A stretch of 11,487 nucleotides of DNA from Zoogloeaceae bacterium (GCA_031278735.1 JAITJU010000067.1:1-11487), one strand, 5' to 3'; positions 1 through 7,358 are shown, counted from the stretch's first letter. Translations and numbers: made by a program. The notes: generated by a model not told the origin, from the letters alone.

Positions 1-322
1 ATGTCATTACAGACAGGGCGTTCATGCGATGCTCCGGCAGGGAAAAAGACGTTCCCCGGAGGAAAAATCTCCGGAAAACCGGGGCAAATTGTCCGCCATG
101 TTCATGACGTTGCGCAACAGAAATTTACGATGTTTACGGTTCAGGGTTCGGGAAACAGATAAAACCGTCCCGTAATCATCGTCATTGCGCGGCGGAACCG
201 CCGCATGGATTGCCGCGGGCATCGCCCTCGCAATGACGGCGCGGGAGGCGCGCCCGGCTTTATCCTCGCTTTTTTTTCAGTCTGCGCGATTTCAGCCGAA
301 GAACGCGGGCATCGCGGACGGA
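1..322. other. Gene-free left flank
   Basis: I see no convincing gene here. The only open frame of note (minus strand, about 22-222) runs through a palindromic repeat and resembles no family I know. Visible structures are nested inverted repeats at 54-84 (CCGGAG/CTCCGG inside CCCCGG/CCGGGG) with no T-run after them, a REP-like element at 180-238, a GC-rich hairpin at 238-254 (GGCGCG/CGCGCC) and a T8 tract at 270-277. The T-tract lies too far from the hairpin for a standard intrinsic terminator. Confidence 0.6.
180..238. repeat. REP-like palindromic element
   Basis: A 59-bp unit is bounded by perfect 10-bp inverted repeats, CGTCATTGCG at 180-189 and CGCAATGACG at 229-238. Inside it is a 7-bp perfect hairpin, GCGGCGG-AA-CCGCCGC, at 189-204. 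The terminal sequence resembles the widespread intergenic repeats beginning CGTCATTGCGAGG found in many proteobacterial genomes. That resemblance is from memory. Copy number elsewhere in the genome cannot be judged, as only one copy is in this window. Confidence 0.6.
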
Positions 323-751
323 TCAGGTCGGGACGCCCAGGATGACGTGGCTGGCCTTGAAGAGCACGGCGACCGGGGCGCCGGGTTTCAGGGCGAGTTC
401 CAGGGCGGCCTCGTTGGTGATGACGGCGTACACCGGCGTGCCGCCGGGAAGCTGGATGGCGACTTCAGAATTGACCGCGCCCTTGACGATCTGTTGTACG
501 CTTCCTTCCAGATGATTGCGGGCGGAAAAGCGGATGCCGGGATGCCCCGCCAGCACGATGACCCAGGGCGCCTTGACGTAGGCGTTGGCGGGTTTGCCCG
601 GCGCAAGCTCCAGTTCGGCGACGCTGGCGCTGGTGACGACGGCGATAATCTTGTCGCCGCCCGCGGTGGTCAACTCGACCTGGCTGTTGACGGGGCCGAC
701 GGTAATGTCGGTGATGATGCCGGAAAAGACGTTACGGGCGCTGATGTTCAT
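323..751 (-). CDS. modG: ModG, di-Mop molbindin
   Basis: This 142-aa protein consists of two tandem Mop (TOBE-type) domains. The first begins at ISARNVFSG and the second at FSARNHLEG; each continues with a valine-rich strand pattern and a 'LxLxPG.PV.A..KA..VIL' ending. Molbindins of this type form cytoplasmic oligomers that bind molybdate and are thought to store or buffer it. The length fits the two-domain ModG of Azotobacter rather than single-domain Mop. The start ATG at 749-751 is preceded by GAAAGAGAA, an acceptable ribosome site. It is divergent from modE, the arrangement known for Azotobacter modG/modEABC. The C-terminal halves of ModE and ModC carry related domains, so the family is certain but the storage role is inferred. 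Confidence 0.9.
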   Translation of the reverse strand: MNISARNVFSGIITDITVGPVNSQVELTTAGGDKIIAVVTSASVAELELAPGKPANAYVKAPWVIVLAGHPGIRFSARNHLEGSVQQIVKGAVNSEVAIQLPGGTPVYAVITNEAALELALKPGAPVAVLFKASHVILGVPT

Positions 752-1000
752 AGGGCGTTCTCTTTCTCCCGCACGAGATTCAGGCGCGCTGCAAAATTTT
801 TCACGCCGCGCCGTTTTCAGGCGGGCACGATTTTCGCTGTATCGGTTGCGGGTAACGGCTGTTTTGTCGGAGCCGCCATCCTATCAGGAAGCGTTCTGGA
901 GAGGCAAACATAGCGCAAACGCCGAAGCCACACGTTTCTGGAGAACGCGGTTCGGAAAAACTTCCGGTGTTTTTTGCCGGACAAGCATTTGTATGATCCG

Positions 1001-1022
1001 CGTTATGTTCTTGTTAATATTG
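1001..1022 (+). promoter_or_regulatory. Possible degenerate ModE operator
   Basis: CGTTATGTT followed 4 bp later by TTAATATTG resembles one half of the E. coli-type ModE box (CGTTATAT...ATAACG), but the right half is poor. It sits 10-31 bp before the modE start, where an autorepression site would be expected. The rest of the 280-bp modG/modE gap (752-1031) shows no clear sigma-54 or strong sigma-70 promoter to my eye. Confidence 0.25.
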
Positions 1023-1031
1023 AGACAAATC

Positions 1032-1844
1032 ATGGAACAAAACTTACCTCATCTCAAAAGCCGTCTGGAAGTGGAAACCGGGATCGGGACATTTCTGGGC
1101 GACAAGCGCATCCGCCTTCTGGAAGCGATTGACCGGCACGGCTCCATCAACAGCGCCGCCCGGTTCGTGCCGCTTTCCTACAAGGCAGCCTGGGATGCCG
1201 TGGACGCCATGAACAATCTGGCAAGCGAGCCGCTGGTGATGCGGATCGTGGGCGGCAAGCACGGCGGCGGCACACGTCTGACCGATTACGGTCACCGGAT
1301 CGTGGCCCTGTACCGCGCGCTGGAGGCCGAATACCAAGCGGCGCTGGATCGTCTGGCGGCAAGCATGAACGAGGGCGAGGCGGGCAATTTTGCCCAGTTC
1401 CGCCAGGTCTTGCGGCGCATGTCGATGAGAACCAGCGCCCGCAACCAGTTCGCCGGCGCCATCGTCGCGCTGCGCGCCGGGGAAGTGGATTACGAGGTGT
1501 ATCTGAAACTCGATGACGCCAATGAACTGGCGGCGGTGATCACCCGCGAATCCGCCGAAACCCTGGGACTCGCCATAGGCATGGAAGTGTACGCGCTGGT
1601 GAAATCCTCGTCGGTGCTGCTCATGACCGACAGGGAAGGGCGAACCACGGCGCGCAATCACCTGTGGGGGAAAGTGACCCATATCCACACGGGACAGGTC
1701 AATGCCGAAGTCATTCTTTCCCTGCCGGGAGGGAAAAGCGTCTGCGCCATGGTGACGCGCGATAGCGCGAACCGTCTGGAACTGGCGCCGGGAACGCCGG
1801 TCTGCGCTGTGATCGAAGCGTCCGCCGTCATTCTCTGTGTCTGA
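1032..1844 (+). CDS. modE: ModE, molybdate-responsive transcription regulator
   Basis: The protein is 270 aa. Residues about 15-105 form the LysR-like winged helix-turn-helix domain (LLEAIDRHGSINSAAR, then SYKAAWDAVDAMN and a GGGTRLTDYG wing). Two Mop domains follow, starting at TSARNQFAG and TTARNHLWG, which bind molybdate at the dimer interface. In the known family, Mo-loaded ModE represses the modABC transporter and can activate Mo-enzyme genes. The open frame extends far upstream over modG, but homology starts just after the ATG at 1032, so that start is chosen; the ribosome site is weak. modA follows after 35 bp, so modEABC is likely one transcript. It is probably autoregulated; the candidate operator upstream is only weakly supported. 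Confidence 0.92.
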   Translation: MEQNLPHLKSRLEVETGIGTFLGDKRIRLLEAIDRHGSINSAARFVPLSYKAAWDAVDAMNNLASEPLVMRIVGGKHGGGTRLTDYGHRIVALYRALEAEYQAALDRLAASMNEGEAGNFAQFRQVLRRMSMRTSARNQFAGAIVALRAGEVDYEVYLKLDDANELAAVITRESAETLGLAIGMEVYALVKSSSVLLMTDREGRTTARNHLWGKVTHIHTGQVNAEVILSLPGGKSVCAMVTRDSANRLELAPGTPVCAVIEASAVILCV

Positions 1845-1879
1845 AACCATTTTTTCAACGCAACGAAAGGAGCCGCATC

Positions 1880-2650
1880 ATGTTGTCATGCCGTTTTCAC
1901 AAATCGTTCCTCCTGGCCGCCATCCTGTCCGCATCGGCGATGTTTCCCTGGCAGGCGCAGGCCGAGGAAGTGCAGGTCGCTTCCGCCGCCAATTTCACCG
2001 CGCCCCTGAAGGCGATCATCGTCGAATTCGAGAAGGATACAGGCCACAAGGTCACGGCCTCTTTCGGCGCGACAGGGGCGCTCTATACCCAGATCAAGAA
2101 CGGCGCGCCGTTCGAGGTGTTTTTCTCCGCCGATGACACTACGCCCATCAAGCTGGAGAAGGAAGGCGCCATCGCGCCCGGCAGCCGTTTCACCTACGCC
2201 ATCGGCACGCTGGTGTTGTGGAGCGCGCAGGAAGGCTATCTGGACGGCAAGGAGGAAGTGTTGAAGAAAGGGGATTTCCAGCATCTTTCCATCGCCAATC
2301 CCAAGACCGCGCCGTACGGGGCGGCCGCCATCGAGGCGTTGACCAGATTGGGGCTTCTGGAAACCCTGCGCCCCAAGTTTGTGCAGGGCGAGAACATCAC
2401 CCAGGCATACCAGTTCATTTCCACCGGCAATGCGGAACTGGGCTTCGTGGCGCTCTCCCAGGTCTACAAGGACGGCAAGATCACCGGCGGTTCCGCCTGG
2501 ATCGTGCCGGGCGATCTGTATGAACCCATCCGCCAGGACGCAGTGATTCTCGGCAAGGGCGGCGGCAATCCCGCCGCCAGCGCGCTGGTCGACTACCTCA
2601 AGGGGCCGAAGGCCGCCGCCGTCATCAAGTCCTACGGCTACGGCCTGTAA
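1880..2650 (+). CDS. modA: ModA, periplasmic molybdate-binding protein
   Basis: This 256-aa protein is the substrate-binding component of the ModABC ABC importer. An N-terminal Sec signal peptide (basic start, LLAAILSASAMF core, likely cleavage after AQA near residue 28) sends it to the periplasm. Mature residues show the molybdate-binding loops of the family: ASAANFTAPL, GATGALYTQI and PKTAPYGAAA. The start ATG is well placed behind AAAGGAG. The length is typical. It lies between modE and modB in the usual order. Sulfate or tungstate binding is possible in principle, but the SAANF motif and the modE/nif context favour molybdate. Confidence 0.94.
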   Translation: MLSCRFHKSFLLAAILSASAMFPWQAQAEEVQVASAANFTAPLKAIIVEFEKDTGHKVTASFGATGALYTQIKNGAPFEVFFSADDTTPIKLEKEGAIAPGSRFTYAIGTLVLWSAQEGYLDGKEEVLKKGDFQHLSIANPKTAPYGAAAIEALTRLGLLETLRPKFVQGENITQAYQFISTGNAELGFVALSQVYKDGKITGGSAWIVPGDLYEPIRQDAVILGKGGGNPAASALVDYLKGPKAAAVIKSYGYGL

Positions 2651-2685
2651 GGCGGTTTGCCCCCCCTGCCCGCTTCGGACCGGTC

Positions 2686-3360
2686 ATGGAAACTTCCAGC
2701 CTCTCCGCCATCTGGCTCACCATCAAGCTGGCGAGCCTGGTGACGGTTTTGCTCCTGCTCATCGGGACGCCAATCTCCTGGTGGCTGTCGCGCACCCGTT
2801 CCCGCTGGAAAGGGCCAATCGGCGCGGTGGTGGCGCTGCCGCTGGTGCTGCCGCCGACGGTGCTGGGGTTTTATCTGTTGCTCTTCATGGGGCCGCACGG
2901 TTTGATGGGAAAAATCACCCAGGCGCTCGGCTGGGGCGTGTTGTCCTTTTCCTTCACCGGGCTGGTGATCGCCTCCGTGTTCTATTCCCTGCCCTTCGTG
3001 GTGCAACCCATCCAGAACGCCTTCGAGGCAATGGGCGAACGTCCGCTGGAAGTCGCCGCCAGCCTGCGGGCGAGTCCGCTCGACGCCTTTTTCAGCGTCG
3101 CCCTGCCGCTGGCGCGTCCCGGTTTTGTCACCGCGGCCATTCTCGGCTTCGCGCACACGATAGGCGAATTCGGCGTGGTGCTGATGATCGGCGGCAACAT
3201 TCCCGGCAAGACCCAGGTGTTGTCGGTGCGCATCTACGATTATGTGGAAGCGATGGAATACGGAGAAGCGCACATCCTCGCGGCAGGCATGGTAATTTTC
3301 AGCTTCCTGGTGCTGCTGGCGCTCTATGGCAGACGCGGACACAAAGGGTGGAGCCGGTGA
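2686..3360 (+). CDS. modB: ModB, molybdate ABC transporter permease
   Basis: This 224-aa inner-membrane permease has about five hydrophobic segments, the first around residues 6-30 (TIKLASLVTVLLLLIGTPIS). The cytoplasmic EAA loop that docks on ModC is visible as EAMGERPLEVAASLRASPLD...LPLARPG near residues 113-145. The length is normal for ModB. The ATG start has only a weak ribosome site 35 bp after modA. The stop codon overlaps the GTG start of modC (GTGA), so modB and modC are translationally coupled. Confidence 0.93.
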   Translation: METSSLSAIWLTIKLASLVTVLLLLIGTPISWWLSRTRSRWKGPIGAVVALPLVLPPTVLGFYLLLFMGPHGLMGKITQALGWGVLSFSFTGLVIASVFYSLPFVVQPIQNAFEAMGERPLEVAASLRASPLDAFFSVALPLARPGFVTAAILGFAHTIGEFGVVLMIGGNIPGKTQVLSVRIYDYVEAMEYGEAHILAAGMVIFSFLVLLALYGRRGHKGWSR

Positions 3361-4436
3361 TCGAGGCCAATTTCCAGCTCGCTTATCCCGACTTTCGCCT
3401 CCAGGTGGATTTGCGTCTGCCGGACAAGGGCGTCACCGTCCTGTTCGGACATTCCGGTTCCGGCAAAACCACGCTCCTGCGCTGTTTTGCCGGCCTGAAC
3501 CGCGCCAGGGGGCGTCTGGTGGTCGCAGGCGAAATCTGGCAGAAAGAAGAACAAGGAAAAATACGCGGCATATTCCTGCCCACCCACAAACGTCCCCTGG
3601 GACTGGTGTTTCAGGAGGCCAGCCTGTTTTCTCATCTTTCGGTGCGCAAAAATCTGGAATACGGCATGAAGCGTTCGGGCAACCAGGCGGGCGCGGGGTT
3701 CGACGCCAGCGTCGATCTGCTCGGCATTCGTCCGCTGCTCGACCGCGCGCCGGAAGGTCTTTCCGGCGGCGAGCGGCAACGAGTCGCCGTCGCCCGCGCG
3801 CTCCTCACCCGTCCCCGGCTGCTGCTCATGGATGAACCACTGGCGGCGCTGGATTTGAAACGCAAGCTGGAAATCCTGCCCTATCTCGAAAAGCTGCGCG
3901 AAGAACTGGATATTCCCGTGCTCTATGTCAGCCACGCGCCCGACGAAGTGGCGCGACTGGCCGATCATCTGGTGCTGCTGGAAAACGGCCAGGTCGCCGC
4001 GAGCGGCCCGGCGCTGGCGACCCTGGCGCGCGTCGATCTGCCCCCCGCCTTCGCCGACGACGCGGGCGTCGTGCTGGAGACGACGGTCGCCGCCCACGAA
4101 GCGGACGGCCTCACCCGCCTGGAATTCCCCGGCGGGCATCTCTACGTTTCCCGCCAGGACAAGCCGCTTGGCAGCCGCCTGCGCTGCCGCATCCACGCCA
4201 GCGATGTCAGCCTCGCGCTGGCGACGCATGGCGACAGCAGCATCCTGAACACCTTCTTTGCCCGTGTGCAAACCGTTGCCGCCGCGGATACTCCCGGTCA
4301 TGTGCTGGCGCAACTCAGATTGCCCGACGGCACGCTCCTGCTGGCGCGCATCACCGAACGCTCCCGCGTCGCGCTCGGTGTCGCGCCGGGACTGTCCATC
4401 GTGGCGCAAGTCAAGTCCGTGGCGCTCTTGGCCTGA
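3357..4436 (+). CDS. modC: ModC, molybdate ABC transporter ATPase
   Basis: This 359-aa ATPase powers molybdate import. Visible motifs are Walker A GHSGSGKTT (31-39), signature LSGGERQRV (from 135), Walker B LLLMDEP (155-161) and the H-loop in VSHAPDE. The C-terminal third (from about 285) is a TOBE/Mop regulatory domain with SILNTFFARV and ...GTLLLARITERS, typical for ModC, which allows inhibition by bound molybdate. I chose the GTG at 3357 over upstream in-frame codons because the family N-terminus (ANFQLAYPDFRLQVDL) begins there. GGGTGGAG provides a ribosome site and GTG overlaps the modB stop. Confidence 0.94.
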   Translation: MIEANFQLAYPDFRLQVDLRLPDKGVTVLFGHSGSGKTTLLRCFAGLNRARGRLVVAGEIWQKEEQGKIRGIFLPTHKRPLGLVFQEASLFSHLSVRKNLEYGMKRSGNQAGAGFDASVDLLGIRPLLDRAPEGLSGGERQRVAVARALLTRPRLLLMDEPLAALDLKRKLEILPYLEKLREELDIPVLYVSHAPDEVARLADHLVLLENGQVAASGPALATLARVDLPPAFADDAGVVLETTVAAHEADGLTRLEFPGGHLYVSRQDKPLGSRLRCRIHASDVSLALATHGDSSILNTFFARVQTVAAADTPGHVLAQLRLPDGTLLLARITERSRVALGVAPGLSIVAQVKSVALLA

Positions 4437-4451
4437 AGATCAGGAATTTTC

Positions 4452-4850
4452 ATGCACACCCGCGCACAACTCCATGCCGCGAGCGGCAAGCATCCCGTCC
4501 GGAAGGAAACATGCTCGCGCCTCTGGCGGGAGCATTTGCCGCCGGAATACCAGGCGCTGATCATCACACCCCTGGATATCCGTCATTACCGGGATTACGA
4601 AATGGCCGCCGAACGCTGCATCGGCGAAGACGGAGACGGCAAACCCTGCTTCATCGCCCACCGTTTCGGATTGTTCGAGCCGCGTTCCGATGACGGGGAA
4701 GAATTCTATGTCGTGCTGATCTACGGAGAATCACTTGCCGCCTGGCGTCTGCGCGACGACCGCTGGCTGACCTGGCACGAAATCCGGAACGAGGAAAGCG
4801 GCGAAGAAGCGAGAAGTTTTTATTGCTTCTCGCCGGAGATGCCGAGGTAA
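4452..4850 (+). CDS. Hypothetical protein downstream of modC
   Basis: I do not recognise this 132-aa soluble protein. It starts 15 bp after modC behind CAGGAA, so it is probably co-transcribed with modEABC. It is rich in acidic and aromatic residues, with no signal peptide or membrane segment. Motif-like stretches are PPEYQALIITPLDIRHYRDY, GKPCFIAHRFGLFEP, EFYVVLIYGESLAAWRL and WLTWHEI. There are three cysteines (C21, near C56 and one close to the C-terminus) without a metal-binding pattern. Codon use looks like that of its neighbours, and the frame is open to a clear stop, which supports a real gene. It converges on draG, leaving 67 bp between stops. Confidence 0.75.
   Translation: MHTRAQLHAASGKHPVRKETCSRLWREHLPPEYQALIITPLDIRHYRDYEMAAERCIGEDGDGKPCFIAHRFGLFEPRSDDGEEFYVVLIYGESLAAWRLRDDRWLTWHEIRNEESGEEARSFYCFSPEMPR
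4809..4833. other. Stem-loop at the 3' end of the modC-downstream gene
   Basis: A perfect 8-bp stem, GCGAGAAG/CTTCTCGC, encloses a 9-nt T-rich loop. It lies within the last codons of the 132-aa gene, between the convergent modEABC and nif/draG transcription units. It has no T-run after the stem, so if it ends or stabilises transcripts it is not a classical intrinsic terminator. Confidence 0.4.
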
Positions 4851-4917
4851 TCAGGCTAGGCGTCAAGAATCAGAAAGAATTGCTGGCGCTTCACGCTGCT
4901 TGAGGAGGCAAACGCTC

Positions 4918-5916
4918 TCATGGTTTTTCGTTCATTTCCGGTCTTCGTTCACGTGAATTTTCTGATTCCTGACTTCTGATCCCCAGCGCCTCCGCCTGTT
5001 CTTCGCAGCGGCGGGCGATGGTTTTGTCCAGCGCGTTTTTCCAGCGCGGGGGAATCTGGTTTTCGCCGTACCAGGCGCCGGCCAGGGCGCCCGCGATCGC
5101 GCCGGTGGTGTCGGCGTCGCCACCCCGGTTGACGACGTCGATCAGGCAGGACTCGAAGCCGTCGGTGGAAAAGAAAGCCTGGAACACGGCGGCGAGTGTG
5201 TGCGCCACATAAGCGCTGGGATTTTCCCGGCGCCGCATCCTCATCCTGCCCGCTTCGCTCCAAGCGTATTCCGGACGGATGGATTCCAGCGCCATGGCTT
5301 CCGCCTCCAGCGCCGCCCGCGCGCCGCCCCGCAGGGCAAGGTGCAACATGCGCGTCAGGCAGAGGCAGCCGGCATCGGAGATCGGGTTGTTGTGGGTGAC
5401 GTGTGCCTGCGCCTTCAAGGCGGCGATGATTTCCGCCTCACCCCGTCCCACCGTGCAGAGCGCCACGGGCAACAGGCGCATGACGGCGCCGTTGCCGGCA
5501 TCGTGTTCGCTTTCCGGGGCTTCCGGGATGCCGGTCTGGCGAAAGCGGATGAGGTTGCGGCGCACGGTGTTGCCGATGTCGATGGGCTTGGCGTGCATCC
5601 AGCGGTCAAAGGCCAGCGCAGAGGCCAGCGCCTCGACCTTGCCGCCATTGGCGAGGATGGCCTCGCCCAGCGCCAGGGACATGGCGGTATCGTCCGTGAC
5701 CTGTCCCGGACGCAGATGGAGCCAGCCGCCACCGGCGATTTCCTTGTGTACGCCGCCCTGACGGGCGAAATTGCAGCGAATCTCCCGCGGCGTGAGAAAT
5801 TCTACCGTCGCGCCCAAGGCATCGCCCACTGCCAGCCCCAGGTAAGCGCCCCTGGCGCGTTTCGCATATTCGGCCTGGGCGTTCGTCTCAGGTTTCTGGG
5901 CTGAAGCAGTGGGCAT
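4918..5916 (-). CDS. draG: DraG-type ADP-ribosyl-dinitrogenase reductase hydrolase
   Basis: This 332-aa ADP-ribosylglycohydrolase removes ADP-ribose from an arginine of the nitrogenase Fe protein (NifH) and so restores activity after ammonium or energy shut-off. The family core starts at RGAYLGLAVGDALGATVEF. The metal-binding residues of the dinuclear Mn centre are present: DDT at about 75-77 and DADTTGA at about 267-271, with HDAGNGAVMRLLP and AHVTHNNP in between. The open frame extends to 5955; I prefer the ATG at 5914-5916 because it leaves a short leader before the core, though no start has a strong ribosome site. With this start it overlaps the nifQ end by 29 bp. No draT lies in this window. 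General ADP-ribosylglycohydrolases share these motifs, but the nif context makes DraG likely. Confidence 0.88.
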   Translation of the reverse strand: MPTASAQKPETNAQAEYAKRARGAYLGLAVGDALGATVEFLTPREIRCNFARQGGVHKEIAGGGWLHLRPGQVTDDTAMSLALGEAILANGGKVEALASALAFDRWMHAKPIDIGNTVRRNLIRFRQTGIPEAPESEHDAGNGAVMRLLPVALCTVGRGEAEIIAALKAQAHVTHNNPISDAGCLCLTRMLHLALRGGARAALEAEAMALESIRPEYAWSEAGRMRMRRRENPSAYVAHTLAAVFQAFFSTDGFESCLIDVVNRGGDADTTGAIAGALAGAWYGENQIPPRWKNALDKTIARRCEEQAEALGIRSQESENSRERRPEMNEKP

Positions 5917-6454
5917 AATCGACGCACTCGCCGCAGGAGGGGGATGGACAGGCATAGATGCCGTCGCGGGCGCAGTAGAAGCGGTAGAGGAATTTCTTCC
6001 ACTTCATGTCCCCGGTATTTTGCCGGGCGAGCGACGGAAAGGCGTTGTAGAGCAGATGAGAGAGTTCGCCGCGGTTCGCCAGTCCCAGATCATGCCAGAG
6101 ATGGTCGCTGCCCGCGCAGGCCGCCGCCACGATGAAGGTCAGCCAGCTTTCCGAGGGAAAGCGCGCCGCCCGGTGCGCCAGCAGCAGGTCGATCAGATCC
6201 TGGCGTTCGGACATGCCGGAGAGGTCGGCGGCCTGGTTGGGCAAAACGGGCACGGGACGATCGCCGGGGAAACAGGCATTCCACAGGTTCTCCAGTTCCG
6301 CGCCGGGCAACCCCAGATCGGCGGGCAGCACGCCTTCTCCGCACAGATGCCCCGCCAGCAGACTGGCCAGCACGGGGCGATTCGGGTCGGCGAGCACACG
6401 GGACGCGGCGGGACGCGCGAGCAATTCGGCCTGGAGCAGGTGGCGCGTGGTCAT
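5888..6454 (-). CDS. nifQ: NifQ, molybdenum donor for FeMo-co synthesis
   Basis: This 188-aa protein ends with the diagnostic NifQ cysteine pattern C-X4-C-X2-C-X5-C (C169, C174, C177, C183 in YACPSPSCGECVDYAHCF). In characterised NifQ these cysteines hold a Mo-Fe-S cluster that supplies molybdenum to the NifEN/NifH FeMo-co machinery. Other family features are the mid-protein LADLIDLL-like region (RQDLIDLLLAHRA), SESWLTFIVAAACAGSDHLWHDLGL and MKWKKFLYRFYC. The ATG at 6452-6454 follows GAGG. It lies between a 41-aa ORF and draG on the same strand, and links the nif operon to the neighbouring mod genes by function. Confidence 0.93.
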   Translation of the reverse strand: MTTRHLLQAELLARPAASRVLADPNRPVLASLLAGHLCGEGVLPADLGLPGAELENLWNACFPGDRPVPVLPNQAADLSGMSERQDLIDLLLAHRAARFPSESWLTFIVAAACAGSDHLWHDLGLANRGELSHLLYNAFPSLARQNTGDMKWKKFLYRFYCARDGIYACPSPSCGECVDYAHCFSPET

Positions 6455-6484
6455 ACGGATGCCTCATGGCGGCGCGCGCGAGCG

Positions 6485-6610
6485 TCAGCCTGCCCTAAGC
6501 ACGATTTCTCCGCCCAGCGCCCGCGCCTGGCGGGGCAGTCTGCGGTCGCCAGGGGCGGGCACGGTCAGGGTAACGCCAATGTCGGCAAAGGTAATCTCAG
6601 TTTCGGGCAT
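6485..6610 (-). CDS. 41-aa small protein between nifO and nifQ
   Basis: I cannot assign a function. An ATG at 6608-6610 sits behind an excellent ribosome site (GAGGAGG, 6 bp before it), and the frame encodes MPETEITFADIGVTLTVPAP...EIVLRAG. The beginning has the beta-hairpin look of the N-terminus of nif-linked [2Fe-2S] ferredoxins (xITFxDxxVTxTVPxG). It stops where the first cluster cysteine would be expected, so it may be a truncated ferredoxin remnant or an independent small protein. It is 31 bp before nifQ and its start overlaps nothing, though the nifO stop is only 10 bp upstream. Confidence 0.55.
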   Translation of the reverse strand: MPETEITFADIGVTLTVPAPGDRRLPRQARALGGEIVLRAG

Positions 6611-6620
6611 CAACTCCTCC

Positions 6621-7067
6621 TCATGTTTTTTCGGACGTGTTTTCAGGCGCGCCCTCGTACCCATGACAGGCATCGCTGCCCTGGCAGGCGAGTTCGGCGG
6701 CATCGGCGCGCAATCCGTTCAAGCCGACCCAGGCGTCGACGGCCTCCGGCACGAAACCCACGTGGCGGCGTCCCGCGCATTCCATCAGCGGACGCCGCAC
6801 CAGCAGCGGGTCGTCCAGCAGCAACCGGATGGCCGTCAGCGCGTCGATATGGTCAGGGTCGATCTCTCCCGCCTTGATCCGGGGCGCGCTGCGGTTGAAC
6901 CATTCCGGCACGGGCAGGGGCGCGAAAAAATCCAGCAGGCGCTCGCGCGTCCAATGCTCGGCGAGCAGGCTCCTGACATCAAGCGTATGCCCGGCGGCTT
7001 CCAGCAGCGCCTTTTGCCGGGCATTGCCGCTGCAATCGGGTTTTTCGTAGAAGACGATGTGCGCCAT
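6621..7067 (-). CDS. nifO: NifO-like nitrogenase-associated protein (ArsC fold)
   Basis: This 148-aa protein belongs to the nitrogenase-associated branch of the ArsC/Spx thioredoxin-fold family. It opens with IVFYEKPDCSGNARQK, where C12 is the single family cysteine, followed by LLxxAGHxLDVRSLLAE, the WFNRSAPRIK region and PLLVRRPLMEC. A C-terminal CQGSDACHG pair is present. In Azotobacter vinelandii NifO lies in the nifB-fdxN-nifO-nifQ order and affects how molybdenum is shared between nitrogenase and nitrate reductase; the same order is seen here apart from the two small genes. The ATG start follows GGCAGGAG, and its ribosome site overlaps the stop of the preceding gene. Confidence 0.85.
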   Translation of the reverse strand: MAHIVFYEKPDCSGNARQKALLEAAGHTLDVRSLLAEHWTRERLLDFFAPLPVPEWFNRSAPRIKAGEIDPDHIDALTAIRLLLDDPLLVRRPLMECAGRRHVGFVPEAVDAWVGLNGLRADAAELACQGSDACHGYEGAPENTSEKT

Positions 7068-7076
7068 GTTGTGCGT

Positions 7077-7358
7077 TCACTCCTGCCGGATGTCATCTTC
7101 AATGAAGCCCCAGGGCATTTCTCTTTTGAACTCGATAATGTCCAGCGGCACATCTTGTTTGTGCAGGCGAACCTCCCTGGGTTTTTTTGTGTCGCCGCGG
7201 AAAATCTCCAGCACCAATTCATTGCCGATATGGATTTCAATTCCAATGCCATCGCGATCGTTTACAGCACTGGCAATGATAACCTTGAAGTCTCGAGGGC
7301 TATTATCCATGGGAGCCCCGGCATTGGCATTGCGAAGAAAAGTGGCGGACATGGGCAT
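7077..7358 (-). CDS. Hypothetical protein between ferredoxin and nifO
   Basis: This small protein is 93 aa from the ATG at 7356-7358, which has AGG 8 bp upstream; starts at 7352 or at 7310 (MDNSPRDF..., 77 aa) are also possible. The conserved-looking core runs DFKVIIASAVNDRDGIGIEI, then ELVLEIFRGDTKK, EVRLHKQDVPLDIIEFKREM and PWGFIEDD. I associate this pattern, from memory, with short uncharacterised proteins found in many proteobacteria; I know no function. It has no cysteines, signal or membrane segment, and looks like a small alpha/beta fold. It sits within the nifB operon, ten bases before nifO, after a strong intergenic hairpin. Confidence 0.75.
   Translation of the reverse strand: MPMSATFLRNANAGAPMDNSPRDFKVIIASAVNDRDGIGIEIHIGNELVLEIFRGDTKKPREVRLHKQDVPLDIIEFKREMPWGFIEDDIRQE

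Noticed and set aside
22..222. 66-aa open frame on the minus strand in the left flank
   Set aside because: It runs through the palindromic repeat, has no good ribosome site or recognisable family, and looks like a chance frame in GC-rich DNA.
238..277. Hairpin plus T8 tract as an intrinsic terminator
   Set aside because: About 15 bases separate stem and T-tract, and no gene ends just before it on the plus strand in this window.
3324..4409. Long minus-strand open frame opposite modC
   Set aside because: It is an antisense shadow of a clear ABC ATPase gene and has no protein-like motifs.
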